Positions 8,614-17,330 of a stretch of 64,000 bases of DNA are shown one piece after another. Each line of letters begins with the position of its first letter. The first letter of the stretch is position 1. The DNA lies in NCBI GenBank assembly GCA_030430075.1, contig JAUIGN010000022.1:1-64000 (forward strand), given 5' to 3'. Source of the DNA: a bacterium (GTDB lineage Bacteria; Planctomycetota; Planctomycetia; Pirellulales; Pirellulaceae). The notes below the pieces were generated by a model. It was not told where the DNA came from. It searched no databases and saw only the letters and a program-made list of their open reading frames with translations. A program made the position numbers and the translations under genes.

Positions 8614-9351
8614 GTTCAGGATCGGCTCGACGACCGAATAGCCGATCAGGAAAATCGCCGCGTCAATCAAGAGGTGGCTAATCCAGGGGCCTAACAACGA
8701 GCCGCTGCGGGCGTACAGCCATGCCCAGGCCGCCCCACCGATGGCGACGCAGAGCGAGAAGAAATAGGCCAGGGGAGAGTTCCAGCCAAAGAACGTTGCC
8801 AACAGAATCACGTGGTGCGCCATGAATCCCAAACTGGAGATCACAATCGCCGCGGGCAGCGCAACGTGCCGGCGCAGTCGCCGAAACACGAACCAGCGCC
8901 AGTAGTACTCCTCCAGCAGCGAATGACAGAGCGGATAGAAGAGGCTCAGCGCGAGGTACTTGAGCGGCGTATCCAGTCCCATCCCGGCGACCTTGGCACG
9001 AATCTCTTCATGCGCCGCATCAAACCAGCCCAGCGGCTTGAGGCCGACATGGTAGAGAGCCACCATGGCGGCAGCGACGGTGACGCCGAACAGGGTACCC
9101 GCCAGGATCCCGTCACGTTTCCAGGCAGGTCGCTGCCAGGGCTCGCGCAGGATCAAAAACACCCACACCAGGGGGAATCCAAACTGAATCCCCTTGCCAA
9201 TCCCGGCGGCCAGCTTCTGCCAGGTCGATTCCTGCCCGGCCAGCGTGACAAAGTAGATCCAGGTCACCAACGAGGGAAATACGAGCGCAAACACAACAGC
9301 GGCCAGGTCGGCCCGTTGATGCTGGCACGGCTGATTGGCCTGTTCGGTCAT
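8611..9351 (-). CDS. CPBP (CAAX/Abi) family intramembrane protease
   Basis: 246 residues from the ATG at 9351; a GTG three codons upstream (9360) is an alternative and neither has a clear ribosome binding site. About six to eight hydrophobic segments. The CPBP signature motifs are in order: LLEEYYWRWFVFRRL (Glu147, Glu148, Arg152), FMAHH (His179, His180) and GPWISHLLID (His226). These acidic and histidine residues form the intramembrane glutamic endopeptidase site in this family (Rce1/Abi type). Natural substrate unknown; bacterial members act in peptide processing or export. The gene's 3' end abuts a dispersed repeat. Confidence 0.9.
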   Translation of the reverse strand: MTEQANQPCQHQRADLAAVVFALVFPSLVTWIYFVTLAGQESTWQKLAAGIGKGIQFGFPLVWVFLILREPWQRPAWKRDGILAGTLFGVTVAAAMVALYHVGLKPLGWFDAAHEEIRAKVAGMGLDTPLKYLALSLFYPLCHSLLEEYYWRWFVFRRLRRHVALPAAIVISSLGFMAHHVILLATFFGWNSPLAYFFSLCVAIGGAAWAWLYARSGSLLGPWISHLLIDAAIFLIGYSVVEPILN

Positions 9352-9568
9352 CGCGTTCACATGGGTGAGATCATGAGGACGGTTCTAGCCAACATGCCAC
9401 GGCCGCGAACGGCATCAAGGAAGCAGCGTTGGCCGGTTCGCCGCTGTTCGGATCCGCGTCCCGACAGCTTCTCGTTGCCGGGGTGCCCCAGTCGTCTCCT
9501 TGCACTGGCGTGACGGCCCTCGATAATAGCCAAAACCTCAGTGGAGTTCGAGTTCTCAGGAGGCCTCG

Positions 9569-9661
9569 CGCACCGCCTACTTCGCACCGCCTACTTCGCA
9601 CCGCCTACTTCGCACCGCCTACTTCGCACCGCCTACTTCGCACCGCCCACTTCGCACCGCC
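9569..9661 (+). repeat. 14-bp tandem repeat, six full units plus a partial
   Basis: Units of CGCACCGCCTACTT in direct head-to-tail array; the sixth has one change (CCCACTT) and the seventh is cut after nine bases. It lies in the 335-bp gap between the divergent CPBP and Hpt genes, ending 25 bp before the Hpt start. The unit length is not a multiple of three and no supported gene covers it. Confidence 0.95.
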
Positions 9662-9686
9662 AGGGGTGCAGACAGGAACTGGCCTG

Positions 9687-10037
9687 ATGACGATTGATTG
9701 GGATGAGGTGCGAGCGGTTGTCGACCACCAGGATGCGCTCCTGATGGACCTGATTGATATTTTCTTCGTCGAGAAGGTCGATGTCGTGCCGCGGATTGCC
9801 GGCGCCATCGAGGCCCGGGATGCGGACGCACTGCGCCTGTACGCCCATCGATTCAAAGGGTGTCTGCGCTACTTTGGCGTCAGCCGCGCTGTGCAGCTCG
9901 CCGAGCAGCTCGAAGATGCCGGCCGCAACGCAAGGCTGGATGAGGTACCGGCGGTGTTCGACGCCTTGCGGGACGAAGTCGAACGGTTGGAAACAGAAAT
10001 CCGCAGCTACCGTGAACAACATGGATGTGCCGAGTAG
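9687..10037 (+). CDS. Single-domain histidine phosphotransfer (Hpt) protein
   Basis: 116 residues, all one Hpt helical bundle. The phosphorylation motif is YAHRFKGCLRYFG with His54 as acceptor, followed by the usual helix (AVQLAEQLEDAGRNARLDEV). The start at ATG 9687 gives exactly one domain; upstream codons in the same frame run through the 14-bp tandem repeat and are not protein-like. It would relay phosphate between a hybrid kinase receiver and a response regulator in the cytoplasm. No such partner is adjacent: the next gene, 34 bp downstream, is an amidohydrolase. The two-component genes at 55024-57158 are 45 kb away. So this is an orphan phosphorelay element. Confidence 0.85.
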   Translation: MTIDWDEVRAVVDHQDALLMDLIDIFFVEKVDVVPRIAGAIEARDADALRLYAHRFKGCLRYFGVSRAVQLAEQLEDAGRNARLDEVPAVFDALRDEVERLETEIRSYREQHGCAE

Positions 10038-10071
10038 CCGGCAGCATCGGACGTGCGTTCTGGAGAAGTCA

Positions 10072-11634
10072 ATGTTTGATCTGGTCCTTATCGGCGGCGA
10101 CGTCATTGACGGCACAAACCGGCCTCGCTTCACGGCCGATGTCGGCATCCAAGGCGATCGCATTACGGCGATCGGCGACCTGGGCGAGGCTACGTCCCAC
10201 CGGACAATCGATGCAACGGGGCATGTCGTAGCGCCCGGTTTTATCGATGTTCACAATCACAGCGATGGATGGCTCCTCAAGCTGCCGCACTTCACCGCCA
10301 AGACCAGGCAGGGATTTACTACCGAGATCCTGATGGCGGACGGCATCTCCTACGCCCCGGTCAATGCCCAGACACGCTCGGAATGGCTGTACTACTTGCG
10401 GAGCCTGGACGGCTTGACGATGCAGGACGCAGGAGACTGGCGAAGCCTCGGCGAGTACATGCAGTTGCTCGACGGAACCACCGCGCAAAACGCAGCCACC
10501 CATATTCCCTACGCCAACGTCCGCTCGCTGGTCAATGGCTTCGGCCGCCGACGGCTGGATGATTTTCAGATCCGGCAAGTGCAGTACGAAATCCGCAAGG
10601 GCATGGACGAGGGAGCCGTCGGTCTTTCGACCGGCCTGGACTATATCGTCGAGTGCTTCGCGACCACGGACGAACTGGTCGCGGCCTGCGAAGCGATGTC
10701 CGATCGCCGCGGCGTCTATGTGACCCACGTGCGTTACAAGAAGGGCCTGATCCCGGCGCTGACGGAGGCGGTGGAGATCGGGCGTCGTGCCGATGTTCCC
10801 GTCCATATCTCGCACCTCAAGAGCCAACCTGGATGTGACTGCAACGCGATCTTCGAGTTCCTTGAACGTGCCGGGAAGCAGGTCGAACTCTCTTATGACG
10901 TCTATCCGTACCAACCAGGCTCGACCATGCTGAGCTACCTGCTACCCAACGAGGTTTGGGAACGTGGGCCGTTGAGCGCGCTGGGCACCTTGCACCGGCC
11001 GGAAATCCGCGAGCGTTTTCGTGAGGGTATTTCGGCCTACCGATTGGACCTCAGCCACATTCGCCTGGCGTGGGTACCAGGTCGAACCAACGCGCGGCAC
11101 ATCGGCAAGACGCTCGCCCAGTACGTGGAAGAAAGCGGTCAAGAGACGGCCGAAGCCTTGCTGAACCTGCTCTTCGAAGAATCGCTGGCGGTTCTCTGCG
11201 TCATGGACGAGGGTGACGACCGCCTTGTGCAACCGCTGCTCAGCCACGATTTGGCGATGGTCGGCACCGACGGCATCTACTATCCGGACGGCAACGTCCA
11301 CCCGCGCGTCTTTGGAACCGTGGGCCGAATTCTCGGCCCGTTCGTCCGGGATCTCAAACTGTACTCGTTGGAAACCGCGGTCCACAAGCTGAGCGGATTT
11401 GCCGCCACGAAGTTTCAACTGCGCGACCGGGGAGTGCTTGCTGAAGGGGCGTTCGCCGATGTTACCGTCTTCAATCCGGAAGGCGTGCAGGATCACGCGA
11501 CCTTCGACGACCCGCAACAACCGACCGCGGGTATTCGCCACGTTCTCATCAACGGAGTACCCGTCGTTCACGAAGGCGAACCGATCGAGCAATTCGAATC
11601 GCAGCCGCCCGGTCGCTATCTGCGGGCGCGTTGA
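10072..11634 (+). CDS. N-acyl-D-amino-acid deacylase-like amidohydrolase
   Basis: 520 residues from the ATG at 10072, preceded by TGGAGAAGTCA; the longer open frame overlaps the Hpt gene and is not used. Amidohydrolase TIM-barrel family: start strand LVLIGGDVIDG, metal site after strand 1 (GFIDVHNHSDGW, His61 and His63), further conserved blocks VTHVRYKK, VHISHLKSQ and GTDGIYYPDGNVHPRVFG near the C-terminus. The layout matches the D-aminoacylase/dihydroorotase-like group that deacylates N-acyl-D-amino acids. No signal peptide, so cytoplasmic. It could take part in recycling of D-amino acids from peptidoglycan or in scavenging, but the substrate cannot be read from sequence. Close to the upstream Hpt gene, perhaps by chance. 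Confidence 0.85.
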   Translation: MFDLVLIGGDVIDGTNRPRFTADVGIQGDRITAIGDLGEATSHRTIDATGHVVAPGFIDVHNHSDGWLLKLPHFTAKTRQGFTTEILMADGISYAPVNAQTRSEWLYYLRSLDGLTMQDAGDWRSLGEYMQLLDGTTAQNAATHIPYANVRSLVNGFGRRRLDDFQIRQVQYEIRKGMDEGAVGLSTGLDYIVECFATTDELVAACEAMSDRRGVYVTHVRYKKGLIPALTEAVEIGRRADVPVHISHLKSQPGCDCNAIFEFLERAGKQVELSYDVYPYQPGSTMLSYLLPNEVWERGPLSALGTLHRPEIRERFREGISAYRLDLSHIRLAWVPGRTNARHIGKTLAQYVEESGQETAEALLNLLFEESLAVLCVMDEGDDRLVQPLLSHDLAMVGTDGIYYPDGNVHPRVFGTVGRILGPFVRDLKLYSLETAVHKLSGFAATKFQLRDRGVLAEGAFADVTVFNPEGVQDHATFDDPQQPTAGIRHVLINGVPVVHEGEPIEQFESQPPGRYLRAR

Positions 11635-11692
11635 ATGACGCTGGGGAATCCGGAATTGGGTAGGCCGGTTGTGAACCGTACCGTAACTGACC

Positions 11693-12097
11693 CTACCGGG
11701 TGTAGCTGGCCAAGCGGACTTGATTCGAGTCATCGAAATTCTGGCGGAGCGAGGCGGCCCGTTTCTTGGCCTCGCGGCGTGCCAATTCCAGCTCGCGTTG
11801 CGTCCGCCGGGTGTTGAGTTGCTGACCGCGGCGTTCGTTTCGTTTCGCCTGCCGGGCAACCATGACCGCCTGCTGGTAGCGCTGCATTTGTTGGCGCTGG
11901 AAGTTCTGCACCATCTGGTCGTGAAAAAACGAACCCTGGCCCGTCAGCAACTGCGGCTGTCGTCCTCCTTGCCCCCCTCCTCGAGCGGAAGACGCGAATC
12001 CCTGCCCGCCGCCTCGGGAAGCCGAGCACTGGGCAAACGAGTCACTACAGAAACAGCCCAAGGCGAGCCCGACGGCGATGGTTGCCAATGTCTTCAC
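11693..12097 (-). CDS. Small secreted Gln/Arg-rich protein
   Basis: 134 residues beginning at a GTG with AGGAG eight bases upstream. A typical signal peptide (MKTLATIAVGLALGCFCSDSFA) is followed by a Gly/Ser/Gln-rich stretch and then a strongly charged, probably helical region (FQRQQMQRYQQAVMVARQAK, ELELARREAKKRAASLRQNF). Only two or three Cys, all near the cleavage site. No known domain recognised. Exported to periplasm or outside; a nucleic-acid or polysaccharide-binding role is possible given the basic charge, but this is a guess. Confidence 0.7.
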   Translation of the reverse strand: MKTLATIAVGLALGCFCSDSFAQCSASRGGGQGFASSARGGGQGGRQPQLLTGQGSFFHDQMVQNFQRQQMQRYQQAVMVARQAKRNERRGQQLNTRRTQRELELARREAKKRAASLRQNFDDSNQVRLASYTR

Positions 12098-12302
12098 GTG
12101 CTTGTCTCCTGCTACGTGGTGAAAATCGGCCCCTCTGAAAGAGCGTGCGCTCCTTCATTTCCGGAAGTATACCGAGGGCCGATGACATGGGCGAGGATTT
12201 TGTCGCTCACCGATGTGGCTGCAAGCAGGGCGAAAGCAGGGCGACCATCACACACGTGTCCCGCAGGAGCGCGTCATCAACAACAACGACGCAGGTCGCC
12301 CG

Positions 12303-13028
12303 CTACTGAGCGGTTTGTCCCTGAAACGCCTGAGTCAGGTTGGCGCCCTGGGCCAAGATCCCTTGGACGCCCTGGTAGGCAGCCCCCAGGCTGCCACCAA
12401 GCTGCTTGACCGCCTCGATCGTCTGCGGATGCGGGGCGTATTTTACCAGCTTCTCAGTTTCCGCTTTCAAGCGTTGCACGGACGTCGTGATAAGTTCGGC
12501 GGTCGCATCGTTGATCACGCCCACAGAACGACCGGCTGCCAACACGCTGTCCCAATCCCCCAAAGTCGCGAGGATCGCTTGAGCCTTCTGACGGGTCACC
12601 TCGGGCGGGTCATTGATATTCAACTGGCTGGTCTGATTGCTGATCGAGGTGACGAACGCGTTGAAGCGTGCAACTTCAGGTGACGTGGCAGGAGGCGTTT
12701 CGGCGTCCGGTTGTTGAAACGAGATCGCCCGCCAGATTTTCCCCATCGTACTCAAGGCGGACGCTCGCTCGCCGGATGTCGCGGTCGTTGCCGGAGCAGC
12801 ATGGCCGGCGTTTGCGGCAGTTGCATTCGCGCCGGGGGCAGTGGTGGCCGCGGCAGTTGCCGTCGTGCCGGTTGCCGCGGCTCCCTCGGTTGAAGCCAAG
12901 TTGGTGCTCGCCGTGCCCCGAGCTGCCGATGGCCCGGTCGAGAGGGCTGAGCCTGGCCAACCTTGACCGCCCGACTGACAGCCCGTGCAGACCAGACAAA
13001 ACAGGGCGAACGTAAACACCTTCTTCAT
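12303..13028 (-). CDS. Lipoprotein of unknown function, Ala/Thr-rich linker
   Basis: 241 residues from the ATG at 13028, with GGAG eight bases upstream. The N-terminus MKKVFTFALFCLVCTGC is a lipoprotein signal; Cys17 is the likely acylated residue. Residues 25-90 are a low-complexity Ala/Thr/Gly linker. The rest (about 95-241) is a folded, mostly helical domain (ARFNAFVTSISNQTSQLNIN, TTSVQRLKAETEKLVKYAPH). No family recognised. Same strand as the secreted protein at 11693-12097 with a 205-bp gap, so perhaps independent. Probably an outer-membrane-associated lipoprotein. Confidence 0.8.
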   Translation of the reverse strand: MKKVFTFALFCLVCTGCQSGGQGWPGSALSTGPSAARGTASTNLASTEGAAATGTTATAAATTAPGANATAANAGHAAPATTATSGERASALSTMGKIWRAISFQQPDAETPPATSPEVARFNAFVTSISNQTSQLNINDPPEVTRQKAQAILATLGDWDSVLAAGRSVGVINDATAELITTSVQRLKAETEKLVKYAPHPQTIEAVKQLGGSLGAAYQGVQGILAQGANLTQAFQGQTAQ

Positions 13029-13417
13029 CGTCACTTCTCCGCAACAAGGCCTCCGCACCAGCCGTGGCAGCGGTACGTCGATGGTCTGATTCGAAATGCA
13101 CACATCAACGGAGATCGGCAGAATCCCGGGCCGTCGCGAGCAAATATTCGTCAGAATCGGAAAAATCCCACCCTTGCCGGCCGGCAGTGCAGGCCGCGAC
13201 GTTGCCTGACCGTCCATCCGCCAGACCGCGAAAACGTTGGACTCGGGCGGCGCCCCGCCATGCCAACCGCTCGCGCCGCTTATCGCCGGCGGCCCGTCGC
13301 GTGGGTGCGAGCTCAGGCAGGATCGGCTACCATTCTCAACGCGGCTGGCTGACCCGATCTGGTTCATCTGAATTTTCCATCCGCGTGCCACAGCTTTCAC
13401 CGCCGAGCCCCCCCATC
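13029..13417. other. Divergent intergenic region, 389 bp
   Basis: Lies between the minus-strand lipoprotein and the plus-strand metallopeptidase, so it should contain both promoters. I see no clear -35/-10 pair, terminator or repeat. The frame of the metallopeptidase is open through here from 13064 but is Arg/Ser-rich and not protein-like. Confidence 0.5.
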
Positions 13418-15178
13418 ATGCCGCGTCCCCTGATCTGCAATCCACATCTCTGGTTTTGCGTGCTCGTCATGACCGCCGTGTCCCCGCCCCATCCGGCCGA
13501 GGCCGCAGAACCCCTGACGACCTGGGACGGCAGGCACAATATTTCCAACATCGCGGTGACGCTTGTCTATTTCGTTCCCAGCGACCGCGTCCCGCTTCCG
13601 GATTGGCGCGAGCGGCTCGAGTATTTCGGCGGCCGCATCCGGGCGTTTCACGACCGCGAGTACCAGGGCCAGTCGACCCTGACGACCGAGATCCCGGACC
13701 AGCCGTTTCAGTCGGCCATGACGACCGCACAGTTGCGGGCCGGCGACGGCGACTTCACGTTCTTCACGACGCTCCGCGAGGTCGACACACAGCTCGCATT
13801 CGCCCGGCAACCGCAGACCGCATTTCCGATTCTGCTCGTCTTGAGCGACATCAACTGGCGCCCGCTGGATGACTTCTACCGCATCCACCCGACCAAGGAG
13901 GGATGGGCGTTCGAAGGTCAATTGATCGACGAGCGGCACTTCCCGGGCGCTACGTCAGGCGGCGCGCGGGCAACCTACCTTGCCCGTCGCGGAGTCGGCT
14001 GGGGCCTCGTCAGCGCTGACGGCTGGCGCGTCCCGTACAGTGGCACGGATTGCGTTGTGTACCACGAAGGGGTCGGACACACGGTTGGGCTTCCGCACCC
14101 GGATCGGCAGGACGGATCGGTCATGAGCTTGGGGCAATATCGCGGTTGGCTCAGCCAGTCGTGGCTCAACAAAGACCAAAAAGTGCACTTGGGATGGAAG
14201 CCGCCGGAGCGGCCGATCGAGCGGAACGACCTGTTCTCGACGTTCACGGCGGTCCCCGAACCTCTCACCCCCCGGCCAGGCGAAGCGGTTCAATTGCGAA
14301 TGACGTGGCCAGAAAAGGCCGAACTAACGTCCGCTCGAGTCCGCTTTCAAACCGAGTTGCTGGGTCCCTGGATCGACGCCGCACACTTGGATCAAGGGCA
14401 GCCGCCGGAGCGGGTTGCTTTGGCGACGTTTGACCGGGCGACGCCGGTCAGCTACCGCGTGGATGCAACGCTTGGCGACGGTCAAGAAGTTGAACTATGG
14501 GGCTATTTTCAGGTGCGATCCGCGCCGGGCGAACTGCCTCTGCCCCGGAGTTCGGCTGCCCGCCCCGCCGATCCGCAGGACCAACCCCGCTGGGATGAAA
14601 CGATCGACCTGCTGGCCGCCATCGACACCGCGCGGGATCGGGTCTCCGGCGCTTGGCGGCGAAGCGAGGAGGGTGTCGAATCGAACAAGCAGTTCGGCGC
14701 GAAACTCGAACTGCCCTGCGAGCCGCCCGCCGAGTACCGATTGGCCTTCACCGTCCGACCGCTCGATCAACCCAACGGCTTGATCCTGGGGCAACGCTTG
14801 GGCGACCGCCGCTTCGTTGTTCTGATCAATTTTGTCCGGCCGCCGGGCGAGCCGGCAGCCAGCGCGCTCGAGAATGTCGACGGCCGCAACGTCGGCAATG
14901 CCACGACCGTGCGCGCCGACCTGTTGCGGCAGAACGAGCCGGTATTCATTACGTGTGAGGTTCGTAAAGGCTCCGTGGCCGTCTCCTGCAACGGACGCGA
15001 GATCATTCGCTGGCACGGCAGGCCGGAGCAACTGAGCCTGTCGGACTACTGGCGGACACCCCGTGACAACGCCCTGTTCATTGGAGCCTATGACTGCCGG
15101 TACCGATTCGAGCGGATCGCTCTCACTCCGATCACAGGAGCGGCCAACCCGTTGACTCCGGCGCCAGCCGAAGACTAG
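13418..15178 (+). CDS. Secreted metzincin-type zinc metallopeptidase with C-terminal jelly-roll domain
   Basis: 586 residues from the ATG at 13418, which directly precedes a signal peptide (MPRPLICNPHLWFCVLVMTA, cleavage near AEAA). The catalytic domain contains HEGVGHTVGLPHPD: His216, Glu217, His221 and His227 fit the metzincin HExxHxxGxxH zinc site, and SVMS with Met236 is a plausible Met-turn. The C-terminal part (about 440-570: LELPCEPPAEYRLAFTVRPL) resembles concanavalin-like/DUF1080-type domains that bind carbohydrates. Exported protease acting outside the cytoplasm. It shares its zinc-site type with the giant surface protein at 26817. No processing partner adjacent. Confidence 0.85.
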   Translation: MPRPLICNPHLWFCVLVMTAVSPPHPAEAAEPLTTWDGRHNISNIAVTLVYFVPSDRVPLPDWRERLEYFGGRIRAFHDREYQGQSTLTTEIPDQPFQSAMTTAQLRAGDGDFTFFTTLREVDTQLAFARQPQTAFPILLVLSDINWRPLDDFYRIHPTKEGWAFEGQLIDERHFPGATSGGARATYLARRGVGWGLVSADGWRVPYSGTDCVVYHEGVGHTVGLPHPDRQDGSVMSLGQYRGWLSQSWLNKDQKVHLGWKPPERPIERNDLFSTFTAVPEPLTPRPGEAVQLRMTWPEKAELTSARVRFQTELLGPWIDAAHLDQGQPPERVALATFDRATPVSYRVDATLGDGQEVELWGYFQVRSAPGELPLPRSSAARPADPQDQPRWDETIDLLAAIDTARDRVSGAWRRSEEGVESNKQFGAKLELPCEPPAEYRLAFTVRPLDQPNGLILGQRLGDRRFVVLINFVRPPGEPAASALENVDGRNVGNATTVRADLLRQNEPVFITCEVRKGSVAVSCNGREIIRWHGRPEQLSLSDYWRTPRDNALFIGAYDCRYRFERIALTPITGAANPLTPAPAED

Positions 15179-15214
15179 CCGGCGACTCGGCAACGACGTT
15201 CAGGCAGGAGGGCC

Positions 15215-15240
15215 GGATGATTCATCAGCCGTTGGCCCCT
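15215..15240 (-). repeat. Possible fragment of the dispersed repeat
   Basis: GGATGATTCATCAGCCGTTG matches the terminal block of the dispersed element in minus orientation; too short to be sure. It lies in the gap between two convergent genes. Confidence 0.4.
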
Positions 15241-15332
15241 TGAGGTTCCGGAGGTCAATTCCTCCACGTTGTCGGCAGCAACCGCCGGCGCTCGAGAGCC
15301 GCCGGCAGTCGTTCCGACGAGGAGGCAAGGTC

Positions 15333-16667
15333 TTACATCCATTCACGGATCGGCTTGCCTTCGATCAAACGAACCGGCCGGCCATCCGGTGCGCGGGCAA
15401 TCAAGTCGTGGGGGATCCCCAGCTTCATGTAGATCGTGGTCGCGATATCATCGCTCCAGTATTCGTCCCTGGAGACCGTGCCCCCTTGCTCGTCGGTCGC
15501 ACCCAGGACCGTTCCGGCCGGTACGCCGGCACCCGCCATGATGGCAAACCCGGCGGTCGCCCAGTGATCTCGACCACTGGCGGAATTCACGTTCGGGGTC
15601 CTTCCGAAATCGGTGAGCCAGCAGACCAGCGTCGAATCCAACATGCCTCGCTGCTCCAAGTCGATCAACAACTGGGGCAAGGCTTGATCGACGGGCGGAA
15701 TGCGAGAACTCTTCAACGACTTGAAGTTGTTCTGATGGGTATCCCACCCACCATCGGTCACGGTGACGAAGCGGACTCCCGACTCGATCAGCCGCCGAGC
15801 CATCAAGCAGCTTTGGCCGAACCGATGACGACCATACGCATCACGCAGCGCGTCATCTTCTTTTTCAATCTCGAACGCCTGCTTGGTCTCCGGCGCGGTG
15901 ATCATGTTCAGCGCGGTTTCGTAATGTTCGTCTACCGCTCGAAAGGCCGTTGGCTGCAGTTCCGCCTTGCGCTGCAGTTGGTCCACAACCGCCAGCATCT
16001 TTCGCCGCCGGTCGACGCGTTCCATCGAGATCCCACTGGGGGGCGTGATGTCTCGCACCGTGAACTTGTCTTTGCTGGGATCGGCATCGATCTCGAAGGG
16101 ATTGAATTCCTGCCCCAGAATCCCGGCCGTGCCGCCGCCAAAGCGCCGATCGACTTGCGTCCCCAATTGGATGAACGGCGGCATCGAGGTCTTGAAACCA
16201 TGGTAATAACTGGCGACCGAACCATAGGTGGGATAGCCGACGGCTTGATTGAAACGGCGCCCGGACATCACCCATTGATCGGCCGTGCCATGGCTGCCGT
16301 TGCGTGGATTCCAACCTCGCAACAACGCGAACCGCTTGGCTTCCTTGGCCATGTTGGGACAGATCTCGGTGAACTTGATCCCCGGCAAAGCGGTGTCAAT
16401 CACATCGAACTCGCCGCGCACCGACACCGGTGCGTCCGGCTTGGGGTCAAAGGTATCGTGGTGACTGGTGCCGCCACGTGTCCAAATCAGGATGCAATTG
16501 ACATCGTCTCGTCCTGCCGTGCTGGCCGCGGCCCGTTGGCTGGCGAGCCACGTCGGCAAGGAGACGCCCAAACCGGCCAGGGCACCGACTTGCAGGAAGC
16601 TTCGTCGGGAAACACCATCACAATCACGTGAACTTCCGTTTTGCAGGGTAAGCATGGCGGGACTCAT
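15333..16667 (-). CDS. DUF1501 family protein, Tat-exported
   Basis: 444 residues. The N-terminus has a twin-arginine signal (SRRSFLQVGALAGLGVSLP). The body is typical DUF1501, a sulfatase/alkaline-phosphatase-like fold: NCILIWTRGGTSHHDTFDPK, QSCLMARRLIESGVRFVTVT, WDTHQNNFKSLK, LVCWLTDFGRTPNVNSASGR and DHWATAGFAIMAGAGV. ATG 16667 is used; an ATG four codons later is also possible. DUF1501 proteins are abundant in planctomycetes, often beside DUF1549/1553 proteins, with unknown substrate, perhaps sulfated or phosphorylated polymers. The DUF1549 gene lies 660 bp away on the opposite strand, so the two are divergent. Confidence 0.92.
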   Translation of the reverse strand: MSPAMLTLQNGSSRDCDGVSRRSFLQVGALAGLGVSLPTWLASQRAAASTAGRDDVNCILIWTRGGTSHHDTFDPKPDAPVSVRGEFDVIDTALPGIKFTEICPNMAKEAKRFALLRGWNPRNGSHGTADQWVMSGRRFNQAVGYPTYGSVASYYHGFKTSMPPFIQLGTQVDRRFGGGTAGILGQEFNPFEIDADPSKDKFTVRDITPPSGISMERVDRRRKMLAVVDQLQRKAELQPTAFRAVDEHYETALNMITAPETKQAFEIEKEDDALRDAYGRHRFGQSCLMARRLIESGVRFVTVTDGGWDTHQNNFKSLKSSRIPPVDQALPQLLIDLEQRGMLDSTLVCWLTDFGRTPNVNSASGRDHWATAGFAIMAGAGVPAGTVLGATDEQGGTVSRDEYWSDDIATTIYMKLGIPHDLIARAPDGRPVRLIEGKPIREWM

Positions 16668-17330
16668 TCGAGCATTAGGGAGGCGGGGGAGGGCGGTGGG
16701 TTCCGTAGCCGTACCGATGGCCGCAGAGACACACCGTCAACTTGCCCTTGTATTCTATCCATTGGTCGACTCATTTCAACGCGAATCGGCCCCCCGCGGC
16801 GTTCACACGATCGGATTGGCGCGGATGGAAATTCGGGTGAGGCGCCAATCGCCCGAGCGGTCCGGCGCCCGCTTCCCCCGACCAGTGTCACCCCTAGTCT
16901 TGCTCTCCACCCCTCGACCGCCGCCACGGTGGACTAGGCCCTTTGCCAAGCGTGCGAGACCGGTTCAGACGCGTTCCTCTGGCATCCAGAGATCACATGG
17001 GTCATAATCACAGTTGTCGATAAGTGCTTCGGGAACGGTCGGCTGCAAATTGACGAAGGTAGCCGGCGAAGGTTCGATTGACTTGCGGTCTGTTGCCGGA
17101 GTCACCGAGATCGGGGCCGCGTTCCTGCGTTACCTCGCACACCGCCTGCCAGCCCAACCCAACCCGTTCGACCTACCTGACTTCGACCTGCCTGACAACG
17201 GGCCGCGCGACCCACCTGGGAATCCTGGTGCCGCCGGTTGTCGGAACGTTGACGATTCGAAGTCTCGAGCCGCCGCCAACGGCGGCAACCCACCCTCAGT
17301 CTCACCCGCGATTCCTGCCGGAGGCACCTC
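16668..17330. other. Divergent intergenic region, 663 bp
   Basis: Between the DUF1501 and DUF1549/1553 genes. Only a two-unit 15-bp direct repeat (TTCGACCTACCTGAC then TTCGACCTGCCTGAC, about 17168-17197) stands out. No gene, tRNA or clear promoter was found; open frames here are Pro/Arg-rich and unsupported. Confidence 0.5.

Noticed and set aside
15240..16631. 463-codon frame antisense to the DUF1501 gene
   Set aside because: Shadow of a high-GC coding region; its residues are the reverse-frame image of the DUF1501 gene.
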